Shown: positions 26,666 through 35,283, counted from the first letter of the stretch. The stretch is DNA of 35,586 nt from an uncultured Gammaproteobacteria bacterium (GCA_949295795.1 CASFML010000017.1:1-35586); one strand, 5' to 3'. Numbers and translations are program-made. The notes: generated by a model not told the origin, from the sequence alone.

Positions 26666-27504
26666 TACCAACCTTCTTGTTTAGCTAACTTAATCACAGG
26701 AACAACCGGATCAAGCTGGCCCACCATAACTCTTTGGTAATGGGTTTCTCGAGCCTTTTGTAATTTATGTATAACCACAACACTGTCATAAAAATAGATA
26801 GATCTCAACCATTCGAATATATATTTATCCTCTGAAGAAAGATTTTTCTCGAAGTGATGATCTTTAATATGATAAAAGTTAAGTAAATCGGCAAATTTTT
26901 TAAAAAATTCAATAGCCGAGTCAGCACCTAGGTAGGAGCCACCATGACTTTGCCAATAAGAGGTATGTAAATCTTCTATTAAAAAAACGCCGCCCGGTTT
27001 TAATTTTGAGAAAAATAGTTTAAATGTTTGAATAATATCGGAGCAGATATGTGAACCGTCATCAATGATAATGTCAAATTTAAGATTTTTAAAATATTGG
27101 TTAATGGACTGTTCATCGGTAATATTAAAATTATAAACATGTATATTAGCGTCAAGCGTTAGGTTAAGTACTTTGGGGTCAATATCGACACCATAAAGCA
27201 CGGCATTTTTTAAATAGGTATTAAGAATTTGCAAAGTTCCACCATTTTGAACACCAATTTCTAAAACATTAGGCCTATTGGCTATATAGCTTCTAAAACA
27301 TTCTTCATAAATATCAAAATAGTTGACCCACTTATCGGATACATTTTGCTTGTGTTGATAAAAGATAGTTTTGAAGCTTAATGTGTCAGCATCATTACGC
27401 ACATATTGAGCGGATCGATATTTTTTAATAATTGAAAAAAAATTAGTCAGTTTACTAGAGAATAGAGCAAAATTATTTAAAGCTCGTTTAAAATATTGGA
27501 TCAT
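26656..27504 (-). CDS. Sugar O-methyltransferase, MycE/TylE-like (class I SAM)
   Basis: A 282-residue cytoplasmic enzyme. The SAM site is VLEIGVQNGGTLQIL followed by YGVDIDP. It has the metal-linked IIDDGSH and the block PGGVFLIEDLHTSYW with a following GG, which are features of the macrolide sugar methyltransferases MycE and TylE (6-deoxyhexose 2-O-methylation) and of related glycan enzymes. The first 70 residues are basic and poorly conserved. It is the only minus-strand gene between rmlB and the CDP-sugar cassette, and its 3' end overlaps rmlB by 10 bases. The likely substrate is a rhamnose or other 6-deoxyhexose of the polymer, giving an O-methyl sugar. The 153 bases upstream to the next gene hold nothing recognisable. 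Confidence 0.8.
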   Translation of the reverse strand: MIQYFKRALNNFALFSSKLTNFFSIIKKYRSAQYVRNDADTLSFKTIFYQHKQNVSDKWVNYFDIYEECFRSYIANRPNVLEIGVQNGGTLQILNTYLKNAVLYGVDIDPKVLNLTLDANIHVYNFNITDEQSINQYFKNLKFDIIIDDGSHICSDIIQTFKLFFSKLKPGGVFLIEDLHTSYWQSHGGSYLGADSAIEFFKKFADLLNFYHIKDHHFEKNLSSEDKYIFEWLRSIYFYDSVVVIHKLQKARETHYQRVMVGQLDPVVPVIKLAKQEGWYHF

Positions 27505-27657
27505 TTCCTTCTTCCGGTGAAAGCAAGTGTTTGTAAAATCTATCCTGGCGTGTGCTCTCCAGCTTAATCTTTTTTAATTGGATGGAGGGTGAAAATAATA
27601 AGTTAAAAAGATATTGTACTCAATAACTAAGGATTGTAACATATGGCTGCCTAATAA

Positions 27658-29508
27658 TTGTATGATTGGTTTATTGGATTTTTGGTTAGCAAAATGGATT
27701 TGGACAAGTTGAAACTAAAAGCACTATTTCCTCCCTATCGATTAACGATAGCGGATTATATTTTGGGGGGAATCCTTCTCCTCTTCTGCTTTTTTGCTTT
27801 TTTTCATCCCGATATATTTGTTACAGGATGGAATTCTTTAAATTATCTCTTTGGAAACCCCCTAGAGTTTTATGAAAACTGTAAAAAAATTCAAGGGAGA
27901 GGTCTTTTTGCTTTAGCCAATTACCCTCCAGCCATCTTTTTAGTTTTTGCATTATGGCTTTCCCCTTTCAAACTTTTAGGAATAATAAAATCCCCCTTAT
28001 TCTTTTCGCATTATCTTGTTTATTGGCTAAAATTTTTAACTTCATTAGTTTATTTAGCGACAGGATTAGTTTTTTACCAGATTACGCAGCACTATAAAAA
28101 TGATTACGAATGGAATAAATTGGCCACTTGGATATGGTTTACCTCACCTTTGGCGATCTTTTCACAGTTTATTTTTTCTCAATATGATATTTTTTATACT
28201 TTTTTAACTTTATTAGGTTTTTTGTTTTTCTTAAAAAAGAAATCGTATAGTGCTTCATTAATTTTTGGATTAGCTGTTACATTTAAGTATTTTCCATTTT
28301 TTGTTTTTGTTCCTTTGTTACTTTTTTTAGAAAAAAGAATAATTAAATTGCTGATCTGTGGATTAATATTTTTACTGCCAATGCTTTTAATTCAACCTTT
28401 CTACCTACATTCTCCAGCTTATATTGAGGGTGTTTTGCATTTTAATGCCCTAGGTCGAGTTTTTATAAGTGCTTTGGAAATTGGTCCTCAGAAAGTATAT
28501 TATATATTTTCTATATTTATACTATTAACAGGTATTTGTTATTATTTAGATATTACAAAAAATTATAAAAAAATTGCTGTCTATCTTTTTCTTTTTTCAA
28601 GTATTTACCCTTTTTTGTTTATTTTATGGCATCCGCAGTGGTTGTTATTTATAACGCCCGCTTTGGCTTTAACGACTATGCTGTCTCCAAAGAATAAAAT
28701 AGCAAAATTTTTATTTTTTGATTTATGCGGAATGTTATTTTTTATTGCCTTTGTGGTTTTAAGCTTTCCAGATAACGTCGATTTGACGATGTTTCAGGCG
28801 AAACTATTACATATACCCATATTCATTCCATTGTATGAAAACATAGGAAATTTGTTTAAAATATTGGGTGGATTGAGTGTTAATATCTTTCTCTCTCTTT
28901 TTTGGGGGTACTTAGTTTTAAACTTAATACTTAAGTATAAGTATTTATTGTATGATTTTACGATTGAGTCAAGCTTTATTTCCTATGCTAAAGTTCGACA
29001 ACGGTTCTATATTGGGATACTCATTTTTATTATACCTGCGGCTATTACCTTTATAAAAAGTACTTTCAATTCGAATAAGTATATTTTAAATCCATCTAGA
29101 GAAAAGACATTTGGTGAACTGACAAAGAATAGGGTGTTTGAACAGCGCTTTAATGCGATAGGAACTAATCTTAAACAAGTTGATTTGTTTTTAGCTGCAT
29201 TTGCAAGAAGAAATCACGCTATCATTCAACTAGAATTGCTTACAAACGATCATAAACAACTCTATATAACAAAACGATTAGCGATCTTAATACAGGATAA
29301 CAATTGGGAAAGATTTAAATTTCCAGCCATTAAACTTAAAAAAGGCAATACTTATTTTCTTCGGTTAACCTCTCCCAATGGTTACCCCGGAAATGCGATT
29401 ACTTGGTGGGCTTCTGCTGCACCTTATTATAAAAATGGCTTCGCAATTGTGGATGGAAAAAAACAACCCTCTGATTTTACATTTCGAATGAAATTTAAAA
29501 ATTTCTAA
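27658..29508 (+). CDS. GT-C membrane glycosyltransferase with C-terminal jelly-roll-like domain
   Basis: A 616-residue protein with about ten membrane spans in residues 40-460. It then has a soluble tail of about 155 residues facing the periplasm. The membrane part resembles GT87/DUF2029-type transferases that use polyprenyl-phosphate sugars: the first loop has DIFVTGWNSLNYLF, later FSQYDIFYTFLTLLGF and LIFGLAVTFKYFPF, and WHPQWLLF near the end of the core. The tail contains ERFKFPAIKLKKGNTYFLRL and GNAITWWAS, the signature of a beta-sandwich module found at the end of several bacterial GT-C proteins. It sits at the head of the CDP-sugar cassette and is the best candidate for the GtrC-like transferase that consumes the sugar supplied by GtrA/GtrB. 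The start is uncertain: ATG 27694 (MDLDKLKLKA) is also possible. Confidence 0.75.
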   Translation: MYDWFIGFLVSKMDLDKLKLKALFPPYRLTIADYILGGILLLFCFFAFFHPDIFVTGWNSLNYLFGNPLEFYENCKKIQGRGLFALANYPPAIFLVFALWLSPFKLLGIIKSPLFFSHYLVYWLKFLTSLVYLATGLVFYQITQHYKNDYEWNKLATWIWFTSPLAIFSQFIFSQYDIFYTFLTLLGFLFFLKKKSYSASLIFGLAVTFKYFPFFVFVPLLLFLEKRIIKLLICGLIFLLPMLLIQPFYLHSPAYIEGVLHFNALGRVFISALEIGPQKVYYIFSIFILLTGICYYLDITKNYKKIAVYLFLFSSIYPFLFILWHPQWLLFITPALALTTMLSPKNKIAKFLFFDLCGMLFFIAFVVLSFPDNVDLTMFQAKLLHIPIFIPLYENIGNLFKILGGLSVNIFLSLFWGYLVLNLILKYKYLLYDFTIESSFISYAKVRQRFYIGILIFIIPAAITFIKSTFNSNKYILNPSREKTFGELTKNRVFEQRFNAIGTNLKQVDLFLAAFARRNHAIIQLELLTNDHKQLYITKRLAILIQDNNWERFKFPAIKLKKGNTYFLRLTSPNGYPGNAITWWASAAPYYKNGFAIVDGKKQPSDFTFRMKFKNF

Positions 29509-29563
29509 CCTATAAAATATAAAGAGTAAATATCAAAAAATCTGTTAATAAGGGATTATTTTT

Positions 29564-30370
29564 ATGAAAGCAGTTATTTTAGCAGGTGGAGCAGGAACAC
29601 GTATTAGCGAAGAAACCAGTTTTCGTCCAAAACCTATGATTGAAATAGGTGGTAAACCCATTATATGGCACATTATGAAAATATTTTCATCTTATGAGAT
29701 CTATGATTTTATTATCTGTTTAGGTTATAAAGGCTATCTCATTAAAGAATATTTTTCTAATTATTACTTACACACTTCTGATGTTACTTTTGACATGATC
29801 AAAAATCAGACTAAAATCCATCATAATAAAGCAGAACCTTGGCGGATAACATTAGTGGAAACCGGGGAGCAAACCATGACAGGAGGGCGGCTTAAAAGAA
29901 TAGCGTCTTATCTTGATAATGAAGATTTTTGTTTCACCTATGGAGATGGCTTAGGTAATGTGAATCTTAATGCTTTAATACAATTTCATAAACATCAAAA
30001 TACCTTAGCGACTTTAACGGCGGTTCAAACCCTGGGAAGATTTGGGGCGTTAGACATCTCTAATAAAAAAGTGGTTGCATTCAAGGAAAAACCACAAGGA
30101 GATGGTGCTTGGATTAACGGGGGTTTTTTTGTGTTGTCTCCGCGTGTATTAAACTACATAGACAATGATACGATATCCTGGGAAAAGCAACCTCTGGAAA
30201 CGTTAGCACAGGAGGGTGAGTTATCTGCTTTTTTTCATCATGATTTTTGGCACCCGATGGATACACTGCGCGATAAGAATACCTTAGAAGAAATCTGGGC
30301 ATCAGGTCATGCGCCCTGGAAGATCTGGGAAAATGAGTCTCAAGTGATCGAAACTGCAATTTGCACTTAA
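29564..30370 (+). CDS. rfbF: Glucose-1-phosphate cytidylyltransferase
   Basis: Makes CDP-glucose from CTP and glucose-1-phosphate. The 268 residues match the 257-270 of RfbF/DdhA. Landmarks: MKAVILAGGAGTRISEETSFRPKPM, in which the SEET...KPM pattern separates it from RmlA; GYKGYLIKEYF; TGEQTMTGGRLKR; FTYGDGLGNVNL (metal Asp); and ALDI...FKEKPQGDGAWINGGFFV. An AAGGGA ribosome-binding site precedes the ATG. rfbG follows after 11 bases. It opens the CDP-deoxysugar pathway of the right-hand cassette. Confidence 0.97.
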   Translation: MKAVILAGGAGTRISEETSFRPKPMIEIGGKPIIWHIMKIFSSYEIYDFIICLGYKGYLIKEYFSNYYLHTSDVTFDMIKNQTKIHHNKAEPWRITLVETGEQTMTGGRLKRIASYLDNEDFCFTYGDGLGNVNLNALIQFHKHQNTLATLTAVQTLGRFGALDISNKKVVAFKEKPQGDGAWINGGFFVLSPRVLNYIDNDTISWEKQPLETLAQEGELSAFFHHDFWHPMDTLRDKNTLEEIWASGHAPWKIWENESQVIETAICT

Positions 30371-30381
30371 TTAAGCAATAT

Positions 30382-31452
30382 ATGAAATTCTGGAAAGGAA
30401 AAAAGGTATTATTAACGGGTCATACTGGGTTTAAAGGAAGTTGGCTCTCCTTATGGCTACAATCTTTAGGTGTCAATCTAATAGGCTATTCATTAGCTCC
30501 ACCCTCTTTTCCCAATCTCTATGAAATTACGCAGCTGCATAAGGGAATGATTAACATCATCAATGATATAAGGGATTATGAAGGCTTGCAGGCGGTCATC
30601 CGAAAATATCAACCTGAAATTATTATTCATATGGCGGCTCAATCGCTGGTTCGGCATTCCTATCAGGCCCCTTTTGAAACTTATTCAACCAATATCATGG
30701 GCACAACAAATGTGTTAGAAGCGGCACGATTAGCGGAAACCGTCAGAGTGATTGTTAATGTAACCAGTGATAAATGTTATGAAAACAAAGAGATAAATAA
30801 AAGCTTTTGCGAAGAAGATCGACTGGGTGGTTATGATCCCTACAGTAATAGTAAGGCCTGTTCTGAATTAATTACTCAAACCTATCGAGACGTTTTTTTT
30901 AAAGAACGAGGAGTCGGTGTTGCAACCGCAAGAGCGGGAAATGTTATAGGAGGGGGTGATTGGGCTAAGGATCGCTTAGTTCCGGACGTGCTTACGGCTT
31001 GCTTTAAACAAGAAGATATTTTATTACGATACCCTAATGCCTTACGTCCTTGGCAACATGTTTTACAACCCTTGTTGGGATATTTAAGCCTAGCGGAGCG
31101 TTTATATTTTTCACCAGAAGATTATTCAGAAAGTTGGAATTTTGGACCAGATACTGAAGATATAAAGCCCGTAAGCTGGGTGACCGATTATCTTATTAAA
31201 ATGAGTCATAGTTCCATTAGATGGTTTAAGGATGAAAATAAACGGCTACATGAAGCGAGTGCCTTACAATTAGATTGCTCAAAAGCGAAAGAGCGTTTGG
31301 ATTGGGTTTCGATGTGGAATTTAGAAAAGGGGCTTCAAAAAACTACAGAGTGGTTTCAGGCTTATCAAGAGGGACTACCTATGTTTGAGAAAACCCTAAG
31401 CCAAATTAATCAATTTAAAAGCGACTTCAGTCAATTACAAAGCCATAGTTAA
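30382..31452 (+). CDS. rfbG: CDP-glucose 4,6-dehydratase
   Basis: Converts CDP-glucose to CDP-4-keto-6-deoxyglucose. The frame is open back to a TTG at 30361 inside rfbF, but the ATG at 30382 (MKFWKGKKVLLTGHTG) is the normal family start and gives 356 residues. Landmarks: VLLTGHTGFKGSWLSLWL, HMAAQSLVRHSYQ, the VTSDKCYEN block (Thr-Ser-Asp-Lys of the CDP-type dehydratases), DPYSNSKACSELIT (Tyr-x3-Lys) and ARAGNVIGGGDWAKDR. No rfbH (C3-dehydrase) or rfbI reductase follows, so this cassette does not make the usual 3,6-dideoxyhexoses. The 259-base gap to the next gene contains no gene I can support. Confidence 0.97.
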   Translation: MKFWKGKKVLLTGHTGFKGSWLSLWLQSLGVNLIGYSLAPPSFPNLYEITQLHKGMINIINDIRDYEGLQAVIRKYQPEIIIHMAAQSLVRHSYQAPFETYSTNIMGTTNVLEAARLAETVRVIVNVTSDKCYENKEINKSFCEEDRLGGYDPYSNSKACSELITQTYRDVFFKERGVGVATARAGNVIGGGDWAKDRLVPDVLTACFKQEDILLRYPNALRPWQHVLQPLLGYLSLAERLYFSPEDYSESWNFGPDTEDIKPVSWVTDYLIKMSHSSIRWFKDENKRLHEASALQLDCSKAKERLDWVSMWNLEKGLQKTTEWFQAYQEGLPMFEKTLSQINQFKSDFSQLQSHS

Positions 31453-31711
31453 GGGACTTTGGATGGTTAAGAAATTCATTCAAATGTCCGAGGAGAGACT
31501 GTGTATGTAGTGAACGAATGGCGTAATTGTATTTATTGTGTTGCGGTGTTCCATTTAATTATAAATATTTTCAATATTTAAATAGGAGAGCAGTTAAAAA
31601 ATCTAAATTTTATAATGAAATAAAGTCAAAATATTCTCGTCACTATCGAATATAGCATTAAGATATTTATTGAGTCATCATGATACGATAAATGCAGGTT
31701 AAAACGTATTT

Positions 31712-32194
31712 ATGAGAGTTTTAAAGAGTTTGAAAAGAGTTGGGCAAATTGACCTATTTAAGAAATGGAAATTGAAAATCTTACTAAAAAAACAATTTAT
31801 TATTTTTATTTTTGTTGGAGGTATCAATACAATTTTCGGATATTCTATTTTTGCTTTCCTTATTTTTTTAAAAATAAGATATTATTTATCCTTTTTAATT
31901 GCGACATCGTTAGGATTAATATTTAATTTTATGACAACCGGTAGGATTGTATTTAAGAATAAAAATTTTAGTTTATTTTATAGATTTATCTTCATAAACA
32001 TAGTGATGTGTATTTTAAATATAATTTTAATTAGAATAATTAATATACATATAAATAATTTTTATATTTCAGGGCTAATGTCAATGGCTATTACTGTACT
32101 AGTAGCATTTTATCTTAATAAAAAAGTCTTTACTATGGAAAATACTGCGAATAATATGGAAAAATGCTTAAAAAAACAAGTTGATTCTAACTAA
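31712..32194 (+). CDS. GtrA-like membrane protein (putative polyprenyl-phosphate-sugar flippase)
   Basis: A 160-residue protein with four hydrophobic helices and a basic N-terminal lead of about 25 residues. Family features are FIIFIFVGGINTIFGYSIF in helix 1, IATSLGLIFNFMTTGRIVFKN between helices 2 and 3, and LVAFYLNKKVF at the end, which match GtrA proteins. GtrA is thought to flip undecaprenyl-phosphate-linked sugars to the periplasm together with a GtrB transferase. A GtrB-like gene lies 2.1 kb downstream, and the two sugar-modifying genes lie between. The start codon is preceded by a 259-base intergenic stretch. Confidence 0.85.
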   Translation: MRVLKSLKRVGQIDLFKKWKLKILLKKQFIIFIFVGGINTIFGYSIFAFLIFLKIRYYLSFLIATSLGLIFNFMTTGRIVFKNKNFSLFYRFIFINIVMCILNIILIRIINIHINNFYISGLMSMAITVLVAFYLNKKVFTMENTANNMEKCLKKQVDSN

Positions 32195-32226
32195 AAGTTA
32201 ATCTAATTTTTGGAGTGTTAAGATTT

Positions 32227-33444
32227 ATGTTGTTTGAAATCACTAGCTGTGAAATATGCGGAAATAAAAACTTAATACCTATTCTTAATCTGGGATCACA
32301 CCCACTGTGTGATGATCTTGTGGCCTTAGGAGATTCTCGTATATGTGAAGAATATCCAATAGAAATTTTGTTTTGCAAGATATGTATTACTGCTCATCAG
32401 AAATTTCAAATTCCTAAGCAAAGACTTTTTCCTAACAATTATCATTATCGCGCTTGTAATACCCTTGATGTTTTAAATGGTATGCGTCATTTTGTAAAAT
32501 TCTGCGAAGATAAATATGGTAATTTGAGTGATAAAAAAATTTTAGATATAGGTTGTAATGATGGTAGCCTCTTATCGTTCTTTAAAAAAAAATTAGCAAA
32601 GACTTATGGAATTGAACCTACTCATGCTTACAAAGAAGCTATAAAATCTGGACATAGTATTATTAATGATTTTTTCTGTGAAGAAGTTGCAATTAATTTT
32701 GTTAAAAAATTTGGACAACCCGATTTTATTACTTTTACTAATGTATTTGCACATATTGAAAATTTACCAAAAATGATTCAAGCACTTAAAGTTTTATTAC
32801 ATAAAAATACAGTAATAATTATTGAAAATCATTATTTAGGAGCAGTGATAGATAAATTTCAATTTGATACTTTTTATCATGAGCATCCCCGCACTTATAG
32901 TTGTACTTCATTTTCACATATTGCATTAAGCTTAGATCTTAATATTGATGATGTGATTTTCCCTTCACGTTACAATGGAAATATTCGTGTAGCATATTCC
33001 TCAAAAGAAAGTGATAACAAAGCCAAATTACTGAAAATTTATGAATATGAAAAATCGTTTTACAACAAACTTAATGTGATGAAAAAAAAATTAGTATTTT
33101 GGTCTAAAAATAAACGCAATTACATAGAAAAGTTAGTTGGTGAATATGGTAGGCTACCAGCAAAAGCGTTTCCTGGTCGAGCAAGTATTTTGGTGAAAAT
33201 GCTTGCACTTGATAATAATTTAATAAATGCAACTTATGAAAAGCCAACTTCCAATAAACTAAATTATTATATTCCAGGAACTCGTATACCTATTTTGTCG
33301 GATAGTCAATTTGATTTTGCTAAAAATAATACCCCTATGATCAATCTTGCTTGGCATATTAGAGAAGAAATAGAATCTTACTTACAAGGGCTTGGTTATT
33401 TTGGCTCTATAATTGATATTTTTTCTACACAAGACATAGTTTAA
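32227..33444 (+). CDS. Zn-binding sugar C-methyltransferase (TylC3/TcaB9-like)
   Basis: A 405-residue enzyme with the three parts of NDP-sugar C-3-methyltransferases. The N-terminal zinc domain has C8-x2-C11 and C50-x2-C53. The SAM domain has LDIGCNDGSLL at about 105-116. The catalytic YHEH block is at residues 217-220, matching the Tyr/Glu/His set of TcaB9. A C-terminal domain ends with NYYIPGTRIPILSD and NLAWHIREEI. These enzymes methylate the carbon next to the keto group of 4-keto-6-deoxy sugars. The GAPAKG-type loop common in the family is degenerate here (LPAKAFPGRAS). The ATG at 32227 follows a GGAG at 32212; a GTG at 32215 is an alternative start. It is flanked by GtrA and a reductase and follows rfbFG, so CDP-4-keto-6-deoxyglucose is the likely substrate. 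Confidence 0.88.
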   Translation: MLFEITSCEICGNKNLIPILNLGSHPLCDDLVALGDSRICEEYPIEILFCKICITAHQKFQIPKQRLFPNNYHYRACNTLDVLNGMRHFVKFCEDKYGNLSDKKILDIGCNDGSLLSFFKKKLAKTYGIEPTHAYKEAIKSGHSIINDFFCEEVAINFVKKFGQPDFITFTNVFAHIENLPKMIQALKVLLHKNTVIIIENHYLGAVIDKFQFDTFYHEHPRTYSCTSFSHIALSLDLNIDDVIFPSRYNGNIRVAYSSKESDNKAKLLKIYEYEKSFYNKLNVMKKKLVFWSKNKRNYIEKLVGEYGRLPAKAFPGRASILVKMLALDNNLINATYEKPTSNKLNYYIPGTRIPILSDSQFDFAKNNTPMINLAWHIREEIESYLQGLGYFGSIIDIFSTQDIV

Positions 33445-33446
33445 AA

Positions 33447-34376
33447 ATGAATGTTGTTATATTAGGTTCTGGATTTGGTTTATATGGTTATTTGCCTGCA
33501 TTGAGTAATATAAAAAATATAACAATCTTTCTTTTAAGTCGTTACAAAACACAATTTTATAAACGACCAGACATAAATTTATATTTTGATACTATTCAAT
33601 GGGTGGATGACGTTGAAACTCTGTTAAAACTTGCTAATACTTTAATTATTGCATTAACACCCGCACAACAGTATTTTTGGATAAAAAAATGCTTAAGCTA
33701 TCAAAATATTAATTATATTTTTTGTGAAAAGCCATTAGCCACTACCCCTGATCTAGCAAATGATTTGTTTGAAAACTTAGTGATTTCAGGAAAAAAATTC
33801 AGAATTGCTTATAATTTTCGCTATACCGATTGGGGATGGAAAATTCTCAATAGTTTTAAGAATATTGGAAGCATAACGTGGAATTTTCAAGCCCATCATT
33901 ATAAAAAAAATATCCAAAATTGGAAACGTCAACATACAGATGGTGGTGGAGCTTTGCGGTTTTATGGTATTCATTTGATAGCGTTGTTTTCAGAACTTGG
34001 ATACAACAATACTTCCTATTCTGAGATTAAAAATAATAAAAAAAATGAGGCAGAATCCTGGTGTGCAGAGATTACGGGTGATAATCTTACTAATTGTAAG
34101 CTTAATATTTCAACTAATAGTCCAGAAACAAGTTTTATTATTGAAGAAAGTAACGGGCAAATATATTCTCTTTTACATCCTTTTCAAACAAATTCAATGG
34201 ATAAAGAAAGTATTTTTGATCAAAGAATCCCTTTTATAACTAAAGCACTTATCGATCTTTTTGGGCATCCCGAAAATTATTATGGATGGTATAAACATAC
34301 TAATAGACTTTGGAAAAACATAGAAGAAAGGACTTTACATAATGAAAAAAATTTCTGTCATAACGCCTTGTTTTAA
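33447..34376 (+). CDS. Gfo/Idh/MocA family NAD(P)-dependent oxidoreductase
   Basis: A 309-residue cytoplasmic enzyme. The N-terminal Rossmann domain starts VVILGSGFGLYGYLPAL. The family signature EKP is at residues 94-96 (FCEKPLA), with Lys95 the usual catalytic base/acid. The second domain has DGGGALRFYGIHLI with His176 in the usual position. It lies two bases after the C-methyltransferase stop, so the two are co-expressed. In sugar pathways such enzymes reduce 3- or 4-keto groups of NDP-sugars; here the best guess is 4-keto reduction of the C-methylated CDP-sugar. A GFO-type oxidation is an alternative. Its last 35 bases overlap the next gene in another frame. Confidence 0.85.
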   Translation: MNVVILGSGFGLYGYLPALSNIKNITIFLLSRYKTQFYKRPDINLYFDTIQWVDDVETLLKLANTLIIALTPAQQYFWIKKCLSYQNINYIFCEKPLATTPDLANDLFENLVISGKKFRIAYNFRYTDWGWKILNSFKNIGSITWNFQAHHYKKNIQNWKRQHTDGGGALRFYGIHLIALFSELGYNNTSYSEIKNNKKNEAESWCAEITGDNLTNCKLNISTNSPETSFIIEESNGQIYSLLHPFQTNSMDKESIFDQRIPFITKALIDLFGHPENYYGWYKHTNRLWKNIEERTLHNEKNFCHNALF

Positions 34377-35283
34377 CGAAGAAGATAACGTTATAGAATG
34401 TATCGAACAGGTAAAAAAAATCTTTGAACGTGATCTACAGAATTATGAATTGGAACATATTTTTTGTGATAACGGATCAAGTGATAATACAGTTAAACTT
34501 TTAAAACAAGCCGCCTCGGCAGATCGGCGTATTAAAATTATTATCAATTCTCGTAATTTTGGTATCTTGAAAAATACCTATAATGGCGTTTTAAATGCAA
34601 CGGGTGATGCAGCCATATTATTTATGCCAGCGGATCTTCAAGATCCACCCGAATTAATTCACGAGTTTGTTAAACATTGGGAAAAGGGCTTTGAAATAGT
34701 ATATGGAATGCGTGCAAAACGCCAAGAAGGATTTTTTATTAGGAATATTCGTAAAGCTTATTATCGTTTGCTATCTTCATGTACTTATGTAAATTATCCA
34801 GCTGATGCAGGCGATTTTCAATTAGTAGACCGTGTTGTTCTTAATGCCATGAAAAAAATTGATGATGCAAAACCATTTATGCGTTTGATGACATTTGATT
34901 GTGGATTTCGTTCTTTCGGAATCCCTTATACTTGGCAGGTACGTAAAAAGGGGACTTCAAGGAATAATTTAATTGATATGCTAGATCAAGGAATAAACGG
35001 GATAGTTAGTTTTAGTACCATACCTTTACGCTTAGCTTTAATTTTCGGTTTGATTTTATCATGTTTGAGTATTATTTACGCTTTTTGCGTAGGAATTATG
35101 ACGATCCTGGGTAAAACATCGGCAGTGGGACGGGGAGTTCCAACCGTTATTGTTGCATTATTTTTCTTCAGCGGAATTCAATTGCTTTTCGCAGGTATTT
35201 TGGGCGAGTATATATTAGCTATTTATAATCAGGTCCGGCGCAGGCCTTTAGTCATCGAAAAAGAAAGAGTGAATTTTGACTAA
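34342..35283 (+). CDS. GtrB-like polyprenyl-phosphate glycosyltransferase (GT2, two C-terminal helices)
   Basis: A 313-residue protein with a GT-A domain of about 230 residues and two C-terminal transmembrane helices (about 232-258 and 270-295). It starts SVITPCFNEEDNVIECI, then FCDNGSSDNT, SRNFG, the metal site MPADLQDPPELI and the lipid-linked family segment KKGTSRNNL. This is the DPM1/ArnC/GtrB architecture: it moves a sugar from a nucleotide donor to undecaprenyl phosphate on the cytoplasmic side. The ATG lies inside the preceding reductase gene with an AAGGA ribosome-binding site 9 bases upstream (34328-34332), so the overlap is real. With the GtrA-like and GT-C genes it completes a three-part gtr-type set. 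The donor is probably the CDP-sugar made upstream. Confidence 0.9.
   Translation: MKKISVITPCFNEEDNVIECIEQVKKIFERDLQNYELEHIFCDNGSSDNTVKLLKQAASADRRIKIIINSRNFGILKNTYNGVLNATGDAAILFMPADLQDPPELIHEFVKHWEKGFEIVYGMRAKRQEGFFIRNIRKAYYRLLSSCTYVNYPADAGDFQLVDRVVLNAMKKIDDAKPFMRLMTFDCGFRSFGIPYTWQVRKKGTSRNNLIDMLDQGINGIVSFSTIPLRLALIFGLILSCLSIIYAFCVGIMTILGKTSAVGRGVPTVIVALFFFSGIQLLFAGILGEYILAIYNQVRRRPLVIEKERVNFD

Noticed and set aside
31453-31711. Possible remnant gene between rfbG and the GtrA-like gene
   Set aside because: Only a 15-codon frame starting at an ATG near 31463 and scattered stops are visible; no protein family could be recognised, so no pseudogene is claimed.
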